Below the pieces are notes generated by a model. The model was given only the letters and a program-made list of their open reading frames with translations, made no database searches and had not been told where the DNA came from. From Segatella maculosa DSM 19339 = JCM 15638 (GTDB lineage: Bacteria > Bacteroidota > Bacteroidia > Bacteroidales > Bacteroidaceae): DNA of 57,986 nt. The DNA lies in contig NZ_KB908334.1 of NCBI RefSeq assembly GCF_000382385.1, forward strand, positions 1 through 57,986. Direction: 5' to 3'. Of this stretch, positions 8,345-17,897 are shown in pieces; the stretch's first letter is position 1, and each line of letters begins with the position of its first letter. The position numbers were made by a program, and so were the translations under genes.

Positions 8345-11326
8345 TTAGAATGTTAACTGCATGCCAAGCGTGCAATGAATGGTTTGCGGATAGGTGGTGT
8401 ACGAACTACGTACGTATTCAAAACCAGGGAAAAGACCGTTGATGTTCACCTCCGGATTGTAGCCGTTATAGTTGGTGAAGCAAGCCACATCGCGCAATGT
8501 GAGATAAAAACGCGCACGCGATACATACTTATTAAATTTCGAAGCTTTGAGCGTATAGCCCAAAGTGATGGCATCAATCTTTAAGAACGTACCGTCTGAG
8601 AGGAAATAGTCTGACGTAATACGTGTGTCGTTGATTTCCTTATTGTCAGTGTAGGCTATGCGCAGCACGTTATCAGACGATGCACTCTTTAATCCATGAT
8701 AGAGATTGAGCTGACTAAACACGTCGAACTTTATCCACGAACGCAACGATATTCCAAAATCGAAAGCACCATAAGTAAAATTATTGTCCCAAGAGAGTAT
8801 CAATTTCGGAATGGCATTGCCCACATAATGCTTGTTGACATCAACCAGATTATTCACGCCACCATTGCGTGCCGGAACCACATTACCGTCTTTGTCGTAG
8901 ATAAGCCACTTCCCGTTTGCATCCAAACCGGCATATTTGAAGAGCCAAAACTGGCCTATCCGCGCATTGTTCACTATCTTTGAGGCATAGCCCATCGACT
9001 GCGGGAAAGCATCGCCATAGAGATAAGACTCCGAGTCGCCAAGGTTCTTAATCCTCGTGGTGTTATGTGATGCACGGATTGTTGATGTCCAATTGAACTT
9101 TTTACCGACAAACACATTGCCGGAGAGTTCGGCTTCCCAGCCCGTATTGATGAGCGTGCCTACGTTTTTCATAATCGTTGGATAGACCATTGGCGGCATC
9201 GATGCGGGAACTTCAAAGAGCATGTCATCAACACGACGATGATAGTAATCGAATTTTCCGTAGATGCGATTGCCAAACAGAGAGAAATCGAGTCCCACGT
9301 CAAACTCTTTCTTTTCTTCCCATTTCAGATCGGGGTTGATGTTACGTGTAGAACCGTAGCCCGGTTGCCATATCCCGTTTGTGGGCCATAGGTCATTACT
9401 CTTATAAGTACGGACAGTATAGCCGTTTCCAAAGTCATTATTGCCCGTCACACCATAACCAACCCTTAGCTTTAAGTCGTTTATAAATGCTATATTTTGC
9501 ATGAATTTCTCCTTGCTGATGCGCCAACCGGCCGACACAGACCAGAAGTTTCCCCATCTGTTATTCTTGCCAAACCTCGAACTTCCTTCACGTCGATAGC
9601 TCAGGGTTGCCATATAAAGGTCGTTATAACCATAATTGGCACGACCGAAGAACGACAGCAATCGCTCGCGAGGTTGCTTATGCGACCCCATACTTGCATA
9701 GCCATCGCTGAGATCAGTACCGGCACTCATATCCCAAGGACCAATACCGTCGACCGTGAAGTTAGCGTTACTCATACTGAAGCTCTCACCGTTCGTTTCA
9801 TAAAAGCTCCATCCTAATACACCGTCAACACGATGTGTGTTGTTGAACTCATGAATATACGAAGCATAGCTTTCGAAGGTTTTGTTCCACGTTTTAGAAA
9901 AAGAATGATCGGCCTTGCCACGCTTATTCGAAGTGATACTCCAGAGATGGTCTTGTGAATAATAGTTATAACTTTGGTATTCGCGCTGGTCTATGGCCAT
10001 TGTTCCTTGCACAGAAAGACCTTCAAGGAGGTTAATCTTAAGGGTTGCATCGCCCAACAGCCACTTGTCTGTTCCCTTATAGTCTTGCAATTCTATATCG
10101 GCAACAGGATTCCATGTCGTACCGGAGAAACCAAGAGTGTTGACATTGTACTTCGTAGGACGATTAGGATCCATCAAAGGTATCGTCGGATTAAGCATAA
10201 GGGCTTCTTGAAAAGAGTTAGAACTGTTACGTCTGTCACGGTCGGTTTGCCGTACTTGTAACTTCATTGTCAGTTCGGCTTTACCATCAAACAACCGGTA
10301 TCGACCGTTCAATCGTGCCGAATAATCGGTGCGGCCATCACCAATCACAATGCCTTTCATGTCTTGATACATCAGTGAAGAATAGAGTTGCAATGCCTTG
10401 TTGCCACCACTTGCAGTCAAAGTATGTCGTTGCGAGAAAGGTGTATCACGTGTAAGCGACTTATACCAATCGGTATCGTAGCCATAGTCTTGCCCCAGAC
10501 CATACTCTATATACTCTTTAGACGACAGCATATCAAGATGCTTGCGCACGCCTTCTACCGACAATTCACTATTGTATGTTACCTTCACCTTGCCTTCTTG
10601 GGCTTGCTTCGTGGTGACGAGTATCACACCAGCTGCAGCGCGCGTACCATAAATGGCACCTGCCGAAGCATCTTTCAATACATCGATTGATTCAACATCT
10701 TCTTGATTAATGGCCCGAAGGTCTCCGCCAGGAATACCGTCAATAATCACCAACGGACCTTTCCCTGCATTGACCGAAGCTACGCCACGTAACTGATAAC
10801 CATTGGAGGCATTCGGACTGGCACTGCCCGATATGGTGAGTCCGGACACTTTCCCTTGCAAGGCTGTGGCAATGGTAGAGCCGCCTAAACCCGAGATAAG
10901 GTTATCTCCTTTGATGGATGTGATAGAAGAAGTAACGCGTTTCTTCTCCATGGTACCATAACCCACCACAACAACATCCTTCAACATCTTGGCATCTTCC
11001 ACCAATATCACCTTGAACGAACGCTTTTTCTCAACTTTAAACGTTTGGGATGCAAAGCCGACATAACTTACTTGAAACTTGCCTTTATCGTCTATTTCCA
11101 TACTGAAAAGGCCGTCTACGTTGGTTGTAACACCATTTGTCGTGCCCATTTCCACAACCGACGCACCCATGATAGGCTCTCCTTTCTCGTCGGTCACGGT
11201 CCCAGAGACTTTCACGCGGTCGGCAAATGCATTTATAGATAACAGGCATAGCCACACGATACATATTATTTTATGGAGGCTCACCGTTTGAATTGTTTTA
11301 TATTTTGCCATAGTTTTCTTATCCAT
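8345..11326 (-). CDS. SusC/RagA-family TonB-dependent outer-membrane transporter
   Basis: A 993-residue protein. A signal sequence (to about residue 35, INAFA) is followed by a carboxypeptidase-regulatory-like domain (VKVSGTVTDEKGEPIMGASV). Then comes a TonB-box region (DVVVVGYG) and a plug domain with IDGIPGGDL and VESIDVLKDASAGAIYGTRAAAGVILVTTK. The 22-strand barrel ends in an aromatic residue (GMQLTF). It imports oligosaccharides together with the SusD encoded 20 bp downstream. Its start overlaps the end of the preceding BACON gene by 8 nt; an alternative ATG at 11311 would avoid the overlap. There is no N-terminal anti-sigma-interacting extension, so control by an ECF sigma factor is unlikely. 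Two BACON lipoproteins precede it, which reverses the usual order. Confidence 0.95.
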   Translation of the reverse strand: MDKKTMAKYKTIQTVSLHKIICIVWLCLLSINAFADRVKVSGTVTDEKGEPIMGASVVEMGTTNGVTTNVDGLFSMEIDDKGKFQVSYVGFASQTFKVEKKRSFKVILVEDAKMLKDVVVVGYGTMEKKRVTSSITSIKGDNLISGLGGSTIATALQGKVSGLTISGSASPNASNGYQLRGVASVNAGKGPLVIIDGIPGGDLRAINQEDVESIDVLKDASAGAIYGTRAAAGVILVTTKQAQEGKVKVTYNSELSVEGVRKHLDMLSSKEYIEYGLGQDYGYDTDWYKSLTRDTPFSQRHTLTASGGNKALQLYSSLMYQDMKGIVIGDGRTDYSARLNGRYRLFDGKAELTMKLQVRQTDRDRRNSSNSFQEALMLNPTIPLMDPNRPTKYNVNTLGFSGTTWNPVADIELQDYKGTDKWLLGDATLKINLLEGLSVQGTMAIDQREYQSYNYYSQDHLWSITSNKRGKADHSFSKTWNKTFESYASYIHEFNNTHRVDGVLGWSFYETNGESFSMSNANFTVDGIGPWDMSAGTDLSDGYASMGSHKQPRERLLSFFGRANYGYNDLYMATLSYRREGSSRFGKNNRWGNFWSVSAGWRISKEKFMQNIAFINDLKLRVGYGVTGNNDFGNGYTVRTYKSNDLWPTNGIWQPGYGSTRNINPDLKWEEKKEFDVGLDFSLFGNRIYGKFDYYHRRVDDMLFEVPASMPPMVYPTIMKNVGTLINTGWEAELSGNVFVGKKFNWTSTIRASHNTTRIKNLGDSESYLYGDAFPQSMGYASKIVNNARIGQFWLFKYAGLDANGKWLIYDKDGNVVPARNGGVNNLVDVNKHYVGNAIPKLILSWDNNFTYGAFDFGISLRSWIKFDVFSQLNLYHGLKSASSDNVLRIAYTDNKEINDTRITSDYFLSDGTFLKIDAITLGYTLKASKFNKYVSRARFYLTLRDVACFTNYNGYNPEVNINGLFPGFEYVRSSYTTYPQTIHCTLGMQLTF

Positions 11327-12884
11327 TTATGTTTACGCGAGTCAGTTTGATGTTATCCAAGAACCAACGGTGATAGCCCGAAGTCTTCCATTGCGTAGAA
11401 CGAATGATTATTTTCGTATTTGCCGTGACTCCTTTGATAGTCACTTTGTGGCTATTCCATTGCCAATTCTTCGTTTTATCAGCATTGTTTATGGGTGCGA
11501 ACGCAGCACTCAACAAGGGCGTTTCGCCACCAACGACCCTACCGTCGCCTTCTATCTCTACGGTAACGGTAACGTTATCGGTACCGTTTTTAGCAATATC
11601 GAAAGACAGTTCTACGTTTGCCATCTTGCCCGTTGCTATCGAAGAAAGCGGATTATGGAGCATAACGCCCGTCTGATTATTCTTTCTGCCCATCTTGATA
11701 TATCCATCGGCTGCATACAAACAATTACCAGCCGGGTTAACATCATTGAGCTTTTTCTCGAATTCGGCTTTTACCGCAGTGAACTCCGCCCCATGAACAG
11801 GAATGGTCTTAGACTGAGAGCCGTTCACGCTTCCCACTTGGTCTTGACATAAATTGGGATATAACAGAGCCACTTGATGTGCCCAATCGAAACTTTCCTG
11901 AAAGTAAACATGTCCCACAGGCTTATCGTCGGGTTGCAACCCTTGTTCTCCGTCTTGCGACAATGCAATGGTTTCCTCCACACCATGTGCCGAGACCAAT
12001 ATCACTTCGCCATTACGCGGCTTCCCTGAATTGGCAGTTGCCGTTATGCGCATTACCGTATTCCCTGCCAGACCCTGCGTGGGCGAACAGGTAATCCACG
12101 TTGGCTTCGCTTTCACCGTCCATGCTTCCACTGCCAAAATGTTGATAACAGGTTGCATGCCATCAATGGTTGTGATGCCTGCTTTTGCCAATTGCAACGA
12201 CGTTGCAGAAAGCTTCAAAGCCTCAGCTCCCTGCGTAACCCGCACCTTCTGCGATATCTCGCCGGCCTGAATCACAATCGTAGCCGTGCGTTGTGCCTTG
12301 GTCAAGTTAGCTTCTACGGTGAGTGTAATCTCCGCTTCGCCTGCTTCGCCCTCCATTATTGATGGAGTTATCCAGCGTTCTTGCTCTGTTAGCACCATCT
12401 TCCATGGATAATTGCTTTTCAGTTTCAACACGGGCGACACACCCTTATCGGTCAGCCCCAAAATGTTTAACGAAAATTCTTGGGGCGTTAGCTGCAGGTT
12501 CTCCTTCAGACGATGCTGGAATACCGAAACTTGTGCGGGCTTGCCGTTGGCTAATTCCAATTCAATGTAGCCCACTCTGTCATGTCCGGTTAGGTTCTTG
12601 GTCCCGGTAACGCTAATCGTTATACGCCCCCTACTGCCTTGGGCATGACTGACCTGCACCCAATCGGGCTTCGAAACGATTTGCCAATTGTCGTTGGCTC
12701 CCAATTCGAACATACCCGGTTGCCCTGCCTTTGTCAAACCATCGTACTGCAATTCGATATCGCTTTCTGAAGCCGAGATGAATGCATCCATATTCGTTTC
12801 AGACGAACAACCCGACCATACGCTAACCAACAGAGCCAAGCAACCATGCAATATGGCGTATTTTATATGCTGTGTTTTCTTCAT
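11319..12884 (-). CDS. Surface lipoprotein with three BACON domains and a C-terminal beta-sandwich
   Basis: A 521-residue lipoprotein (lipobox ending at Cys26, VSVWSGC). Three BACON-type immunoglobulin-like domains follow at roughly 35-123, 130-220 and 222-310, each ending in the typical V-x-V-x-Q-x strand (VSVFQHRL, VRVTQGAE, IALSQDGE). The C-terminal part (about 325-521) begins YFQESFDWAHQ and ends YHRWFLDNIKLTRV. It is clearly related to the C-terminus of the next upstream gene's product. BACON domains are spacers or mucin/glycan-interacting modules. I infer a surface glycan-binding protein that holds substrate near the SusCD complex. The gene overlaps susC by 8 nt, so translation is probably coupled. 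Confidence 0.88.
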   Translation of the reverse strand: MKKTQHIKYAILHGCLALLVSVWSGCSSETNMDAFISASESDIELQYDGLTKAGQPGMFELGANDNWQIVSKPDWVQVSHAQGSRGRITISVTGTKNLTGHDRVGYIELELANGKPAQVSVFQHRLKENLQLTPQEFSLNILGLTDKGVSPVLKLKSNYPWKMVLTEQERWITPSIMEGEAGEAEITLTVEANLTKAQRTATIVIQAGEISQKVRVTQGAEALKLSATSLQLAKAGITTIDGMQPVINILAVEAWTVKAKPTWITCSPTQGLAGNTVMRITATANSGKPRNGEVILVSAHGVEETIALSQDGEQGLQPDDKPVGHVYFQESFDWAHQVALLYPNLCQDQVGSVNGSQSKTIPVHGAEFTAVKAEFEKKLNDVNPAGNCLYAADGYIKMGRKNNQTGVMLHNPLSSIATGKMANVELSFDIAKNGTDNVTVTVEIEGDGRVVGGETPLLSAAFAPINNADKTKNWQWNSHKVTIKGVTANTKIIIRSTQWKTSGYHRWFLDNIKLTRVNING

Positions 12885-12904
12885 TTGGTGTTCTAATTTA
12901 AGCT

Positions 12905-13900
12905 TTACTTTTTGAATTCTTTCAATTTTATGTCGTCAAGAAACCAACGGCAATATTTGTTTTTACCACCTCCTGCCGTATGAATGGCAAGCCGTGTCGT
13001 CGCACTGAGCCCATAGACTTTCACTTCCATTGGGTTCCAAGCCCACGTGTTGTTGGGATACATCACTTCACTACACTTCACATTGGGGTCGTCGGCCGAA
13101 AGAGAGCCTGCACCTTCCGTTATTTCCACGACGAGAGGAACGATATCCGGGCCACCGCCATCGGAACAAGTGGCAAACGTGAGTGAGGCATTGGCCGTAT
13201 CGGTCATGGATAAGGCCGGTAGAACGACACCACTGTCATAATATCCGTTCGAATTGAAGTGAATGTAATGTGCATAAGCGCTGATGCAATTCTTTGCCAC
13301 ATTCCAATCGGTTAATCCTGTGGCGGCCCATACGGCTTTCAGCTTTTCATCGGTTACACTTGTACGATTGCTATTGCCTGCCCCGGCCGCAACGGGGTCG
13401 GAGTTAGGTTTCGCAAAGGGCTTGGCCCAGTCGAAGTTCTCTGAATAAAAGGTACGCAACTTGGCTTCCTCGGCCGGATCTTGAAGGGTCTGCCTCACCA
13501 TAACCGTTTCTTGTAATCCATGACTTTCTACTGTGAAGTTCCCAACACGAATGCTGTTGCTCTGATTTTCATCGGCCACAATGGTCACAATGGCCCATCC
13601 TGCACCTTGCGGCTTGTCTACACGCAACCACGTTTGGTTACTCGTGATGCCATAACCCTTGTTGGCCGTCACTTGAAAGGTGGCTTGACTGCCATCGGCA
13701 AGTGTTCCGGTCTTGTCTATCTCTATTACTGCAGGCGTAACTTTAAGCCTTGGCACGGCTTCGTCGGCCTTATCGTCCATGCTACAAGCAATGATGGACA
13801 AGCCACACAACAATAACACACCCTGTCGTGCAAGTGTAGACACATGACGTGTTGGACTTGAACACACAAAGGCTACCTTTTTCGTTTTCCAGTTTTTCAT
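12905..13900 (-). CDS. Surface lipoprotein with one BACON domain, paralogue of the next gene
   Basis: A 331-residue protein and the first gene of the operon. It has an unusually long N-terminus before the lipobox (Cys39, LLCGLSIIAC); no internal ATG offers a shorter start. One BACON-like domain (about 50-140, LKVTPAVIEIDKTG to ETVMVRQTL) is followed by a C-terminal module. That module (SENFDWAKPFA to CRWFLDDIKLKEF) matches the module in the downstream gene's product. The shared module with different numbers of BACON domains suggests duplication followed by expansion of the stalk. The likely role is a surface glycan-binding protein of this utilisation locus. It lies 20 bp before the second BACON gene. 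Confidence 0.85.
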   Translation of the reverse strand: MKNWKTKKVAFVCSSPTRHVSTLARQGVLLLCGLSIIACSMDDKADEAVPRLKVTPAVIEIDKTGTLADGSQATFQVTANKGYGITSNQTWLRVDKPQGAGWAIVTIVADENQSNSIRVGNFTVESHGLQETVMVRQTLQDPAEEAKLRTFYSENFDWAKPFAKPNSDPVAAGAGNSNRTSVTDEKLKAVWAATGLTDWNVAKNCISAYAHYIHFNSNGYYDSGVVLPALSMTDTANASLTFATCSDGGGPDIVPLVVEITEGAGSLSADDPNVKCSEVMYPNNTWAWNPMEVKVYGLSATTRLAIHTAGGGKNKYCRWFLDDIKLKEFKK

Positions 13901-14127
13901 CTCATTATTTTTAGGTTTTAAACGATCAATAGCTTGTTTGCCGCTTCATATCCGAAAGCGACATACAAAGATGGTAAAAAAACAGCGGTCTTAAAACCCC
14001 TTATCCATAAAAAGTAAACACATAACGATGCTGAAAAGCAACAACCCTTTTATATTCAAGCTTTTATAAAAAGCCATCATTGTTAAAAATATAAATGCCA
14101 TATAAATGCCAACCGGGGCAATTTGGC

Positions 14128-15738
14128 CTACATCCTACCTATTTCTCGCAGGCGTTGTGCAAACAATTCCTTATCAATAAGCGTAGCAGCACGAAACCTT
14201 GCGCGGTAATTATAGATGGTATGGATAGAGCAATGCAAGAACTCGGCTATCTTTCTGCTGTCGTCAATGCCCAATCGTATGAGTGCAAATATGCGCAGTT
14301 CGGTTGTCAATCGGTCTTTGTCTTTTCTGAAAACACGGGCTTCGGGCACGAGCATCGCATTGAACTCGTCGATAAAACGAGGGAAAAGTGAAAGGAAAGT
14401 GGCGTCGAACTGAGCATAAAGTTCGTTCAGTTCGCGGGTTTTAAGCTCGGTTGTCCGGGTTTGTTCGTACAGTTCTTTCTGTTTACCGTTCTTCAATTGG
14501 CGGTTCACCTCCTGCCGGAACTTATCCAACTTGTTCACATATGTGTTGCAACTATTCAGGAAACGGCCGATATACTCCTCTTTAATGCGATTGGCATCGT
14601 TCAGACTTTGGTTGGCAGTTTGCAGGCTTGCATTGAGCTGATGTAGCCGTTTTTTTTGCCGATAAAGATAGAAAAACAGCAAAAGAAGCAATAAGAACAA
14701 CACGCCCATGGCACATAATGCCATGCTGAGGTAGGTGTTAGACCTTCGTATCTGCTGCTGATAGTTGCTGTCGATCATTGACAAGAGGGGCGAAAAGGTC
14801 CACGTTCGTCTACGAGTGTTGAAGTGTTTGTTGCATTGCCATGCAAAATGTACGTATCGAAACGACCGCTCTTTTTCGCCTTTCTTTTGCAGATAACGCG
14901 ACAAGAACAGCAACGAGGCTTGGTCCATCACACCATTGCGCACATCAATAATGGCCGACTTGATGAGGCACGGGATGGCTTCGGCCTCGCGATGGGTTTG
15001 ATGGTATATCTGATAACGGTAGAAATAAACGATGGCAACCTGATGCGAGCTTGCAGGTATGGCCTTCAACCAAGCGTTGTTCAGGCGCAGTGCCCGTGCA
15101 AAGTCGCCCGCTCCGATAGCCATTTTCTCTTCAGTCATTCGGTAATCATCGTCGTTTGGTGTTCCGTATGCAAACAACGCGTCGCGATGGCTGTGTGCCT
15201 TTTCGGAATAAATCCGTTTAGTATCGGCCAAATTCGAATGGTTTGCCATCTCTTCGTAGGCAAAATAGCAGGCTTTGTGGTAGTGATAGCGTTCTTTGGG
15301 CGTGCGAACCGATAGCGGAGGTATATCGTTGAGCAACGTAATGGCCTCTGCATAATAGCCCACACGGGCGCAACACTCGGCGATAAGTTCGTTACACAGA
15401 CTTGCACGGGCTATGTCTCCGCCCTTCGAAGCAATAGCCATACATCGCCTGAGATAATGAATGGCCGAGTCGTTCTGATAGGCCTTGTTCTCTGCGTACA
15501 GTGCAAAGGCTGCTGCATACTGCTGTTCGGGGCGTCGTGCCCGATGATATGCGTCGCGCAGCCGCTGCAACTTGCGTTCTTTGGCAGCGACAACAGAAGG
15601 CGACTCGGCTATGGCTTGGTCGAGTTCGCGATACAATTGCGAAAGATTGTCTGCCCTTCCGCCCGCGCAAAGGGCAAGAAGCAGCAGCATAAAGAATATT
15701 CTATACGTTATGAATGTCATGGGTAAAGGAGCATACAT
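14128..15738 (-). CDS. Membrane-anchored TPR protein with C-terminal helix-turn-helix (DUF6377-type regulator)
   Basis: 536 residues. An N-terminal signal/anchor (to about residue 29) precedes a long helical TPR-like region (about 31-310) that would lie in the periplasm. A transmembrane segment at about 335-358 (LSMALCAMGVLFLLLLLLFFYLY) leads into a cytoplasmic coiled coil (about 360-420). The end carries a LuxR-like helix-turn-helix (about 478-512, LRIFALIRLGIDDSRKIAEFL then HTIYNYRARFR). The layout suggests a one-component sensor that reads a periplasmic signal and binds DNA. It is encoded 7 bp after the CocE-type hydrolase and 227 bp upstream of the BACON/SusCD operon, which it may control. 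An alternative start at 15720 (MTFITYRIFF) gives a neater signal sequence. Confidence 0.82.
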   Translation of the reverse strand: MYAPLPMTFITYRIFFMLLLLALCAGGRADNLSQLYRELDQAIAESPSVVAAKERKLQRLRDAYHRARRPEQQYAAAFALYAENKAYQNDSAIHYLRRCMAIASKGGDIARASLCNELIAECCARVGYYAEAITLLNDIPPLSVRTPKERYHYHKACYFAYEEMANHSNLADTKRIYSEKAHSHRDALFAYGTPNDDDYRMTEEKMAIGAGDFARALRLNNAWLKAIPASSHQVAIVYFYRYQIYHQTHREAEAIPCLIKSAIIDVRNGVMDQASLLFLSRYLQKKGEKERSFRYVHFAWQCNKHFNTRRRTWTFSPLLSMIDSNYQQQIRRSNTYLSMALCAMGVLFLLLLLLFFYLYRQKKRLHQLNASLQTANQSLNDANRIKEEYIGRFLNSCNTYVNKLDKFRQEVNRQLKNGKQKELYEQTRTTELKTRELNELYAQFDATFLSLFPRFIDEFNAMLVPEARVFRKDKDRLTTELRIFALIRLGIDDSRKIAEFLHCSIHTIYNYRARFRAATLIDKELFAQRLREIGRM

Positions 15739-15744
15739 GGGGAA

Positions 15745-17568
15745 TTATGGCCTCAACACCGGCAATATCAGCTTCGAAGCATGCGTGGCATCATGGAAGA
15801 TACGCACTGTCGTCGGCACGAAATCGCCCAGCCTGCAGCGATAGATATTCACGAACTGCTGCGGATTACGGTCGGCCAAGGGGAACCACGAGCTTTGTAT
15901 TTGCACCATGATGCGGTGACCTTTCGGGAATGTATGTGCCACATCAGCCAGCGAGAACCTGACACGTGCCATCTTATTTGGCACAAAAGGCTCGGGCTTT
16001 GTGAAGCTGTTGCGATAGCGTCCACGCATGATGTCGCCCCTGACGAGCATCTCATAGCCCGCTTGTTTGTTGTCTTCGTCGGGAAACACGTCAATCAGCT
16101 TGACAATATAGTCGGCATCGGTGGTCGATATGCTGGTACTTAGGTCTATTTCTATCGGTCCGCACAGGGTCAAAGCTTCTGTCAAGGACGGCGTGGAGAA
16201 GCAAATCACGTCGTTGCGACGCGACGCGAAACGCTGGTCTTCCACCATATAGGCGGCATCTCTGTTCCTATCAATCCGATTGGTATAAGGAACGGGGTGC
16301 GCAGGGTCCGACAGATACTGGGTGTACGACAGCTTTTCGCGTGGCTTTTCAAAGCGCAATGCACCGCCTTTGTGCAGATATATCGGCGTGAGAACAGTCT
16401 TCTCGGCAGGCAGTTTGGCAAAGGTGCGCCAACTGTTCTCACCGGTAAAGAACAGCGTTACGGGCGGAAAGTCTATCGTTCCCACATGGTCGAGGTAGTA
16501 ATCGAAGAAGCGCTGCTGCATGGAGCGGAACCGTTCGCTCAGGTCTTCATGACCAAACGACATCTCTCCCAGCCTGTTTGCCCCCTTGGCATGCCAGCCT
16601 CCGTGCCTCCAAGGCCCAATCAACAAGTATAGCGGGGCCTTTTGGCGTGTGGCCAAAGCCTTATAGCTGCTCCATGTGCCGTAAAGGTTTTCGGCATCAA
16701 ACAGTCCGCCGACCACCATCACGGGTATATCGATTGCCTTGTATGCTTGGATTGGACTCCTCTGCTGCCACCATTCATCGTAATCGGGGTGCTCGAGCAT
16801 GGCATTCCAAAAGGGCAACGAGTCGCGTTGCAAGGCCGACAGCCCGCCAATGGTTGCCGTGCGGAGAAAAAACGAATACTCATCGGTGAAATAATAGGGT
16901 TTCAAGCCCTCCACTTTCAGTGAAGGTTTGGGGCGATAACGCCCGAATCCCCAAAGAAAACGAAAGGCATCCGTCAGCATCAGCGCCCCGTTATGGTGCA
17001 CATCGTCGCCCATGAACCAGTCACCGATGGGTGCTTCGGGACACACGGCCTTGATGGCCGGATGCTTACAAAGGGCGGCCGTGAGCGCATAATAGCCCAA
17101 ATAGGAATTGCCCGTGAGCCCTATCGAACCGTTATTCCATGTGTTTTTGACCAACCACTCGGCCGTATCGTAGGCGTCGGTGACATCGTTGGCACGCTCT
17201 CCGGGCTGCAACACCACCGGACGCACATTCTCGTATTCGCCCTCGCTCATGTATCTTCCGCGCACATCTTGCTGAACGATGATGTATTGCCGGGCCACAT
17301 AATGTGCCAATTCCCCCTCGATTGCCCCGCTGAAAGACTCTCCATAGGGTCTGCAACCATAGGGTGTGCGAAACATGAGTATAGGGTGTCGCCGCGAGTT
17401 GTCCTTTGGTTCATACACGGCCGTGTAGAGTTTCGCGCCGTCGCGCATGGAAATCATCACCTCGCGCTTGGTATATGTCTCGGCAACCTGCCCTTTCACA
17501 TGAAGCGTCATGCTTAGCATTGCGAAACATAACGCGGTGTATCTCAATGAAATCCGTTTCACTTTCAT
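15745..17568 (-). CDS. CocE/NonD-family alpha/beta hydrolase (X-Pro dipeptidyl-peptidase S15 type)
   Basis: 607 residues with a signal peptide (to about residue 26, LHVKGQ). The alpha/beta-hydrolase core carries MFRTPYGCRPYG, the oxyanion region VQQDVRGRYMSEGEY and the nucleophile elbow GNSYLGYYA, which contains the catalytic Ser. The PAPIGDWF-type segment and the cap domain follow. The C-terminal jelly-roll of S15/CocE enzymes (IEIDLSTSISTTDADYIVKLIDVFP to RFSLADVAHTFPKGHRIMVQI) completes the fold. It hydrolyses esters or amides, possibly acyl groups on glycans or peptides, in the periplasm. It shares an operon with the following TPR/HTH regulator. Confidence 0.9.
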   Translation of the reverse strand: MKVKRISLRYTALCFAMLSMTLHVKGQVAETYTKREVMISMRDGAKLYTAVYEPKDNSRRHPILMFRTPYGCRPYGESFSGAIEGELAHYVARQYIIVQQDVRGRYMSEGEYENVRPVVLQPGERANDVTDAYDTAEWLVKNTWNNGSIGLTGNSYLGYYALTAALCKHPAIKAVCPEAPIGDWFMGDDVHHNGALMLTDAFRFLWGFGRYRPKPSLKVEGLKPYYFTDEYSFFLRTATIGGLSALQRDSLPFWNAMLEHPDYDEWWQQRSPIQAYKAIDIPVMVVGGLFDAENLYGTWSSYKALATRQKAPLYLLIGPWRHGGWHAKGANRLGEMSFGHEDLSERFRSMQQRFFDYYLDHVGTIDFPPVTLFFTGENSWRTFAKLPAEKTVLTPIYLHKGGALRFEKPREKLSYTQYLSDPAHPVPYTNRIDRNRDAAYMVEDQRFASRRNDVICFSTPSLTEALTLCGPIEIDLSTSISTTDADYIVKLIDVFPDEDNKQAGYEMLVRGDIMRGRYRNSFTKPEPFVPNKMARVRFSLADVAHTFPKGHRIMVQIQSSWFPLADRNPQQFVNIYRCRLGDFVPTTVRIFHDATHASKLILPVLRP

Positions 17569-17589
17569 TATTTTATGCTTTCAATCGAT

Positions 17590-17598
17590 GCAAAAATA
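17590..17598 (-). promoter_or_regulatory. -7 element for the CocE hydrolase / regulator operon
   Basis: TATTTTTGC on the minus strand, 22 bp before the ATG at 17568. No good -33 element is visible at 19-21 bp. Confidence 0.45.
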
Positions 17599-17680
17599 CA
17601 AAAAAACAAACATATAAAGAAATTCCCCAAGCGGGATTATAGCAGTCAATGCGAATTCATCTGCATGGACCATGCGTTTC

Positions 17681-17717
17681 AACCTTAGCCATTTTGCCTT
17701 GCAATATGGCTGGAATT
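17681..17717 (+). repeat. 22-bp-phased modular array, two cores
   Basis: Cores at 17681-17695 (AACCTTAGCCATTTT) and 17703-17717 (AATATGGCTGGAATT) face opposite ways and are separated by the linker GCCTTGC. The array is preceded by GCGTTTC, as at the longer arrays. It is a short or partly decayed copy beside the double-palindrome element at 17745. Confidence 0.65.
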
Positions 17718-17744
17718 GAGATATGAGCGACAGACATAGCGGGG

Positions 17745-17834
17745 TAGGGACGTACGGTTCGTGCGTCCGTTCCGGGTGAATGCCAAGTGAATGTGTACAG
17801 CTGTTTGAGCGGATGCACGAGCCGTGCGTTCCTA
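17745..17834. repeat. Double-palindrome (BIME-like) element, 90 bp
   Basis: The left arm begins TAGGGACGTACGG and continues to TGCGTCCGTTC. The right arm runs from GAGCGGATGCACGAG to CGTGCGTTCCTA. Both ends and each arm are palindromic, as at 2881-2969, with a few transitions (T for C) inside the stems. Confidence 0.8.
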
Positions 17835-17897
17835 CATTCGTTCAAATGGTTTTTGTGTTTTTCCTATTGATAATCAACAACTTGTACTTTGTATTCC

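Noticed and set aside
12842..12857. ACCATGCAATATGG near the start of a BACON gene resembles a linker plus half core
   Set aside because: It lies inside a signal-peptide coding region and has no second unit at 22 bp, so chance is likely.
14089..14111. Direct repeat ATATAAATGCC, two copies
   Set aside because: Only 11 bp twice in AT-rich DNA between genes; could be chance, no further copies seen.
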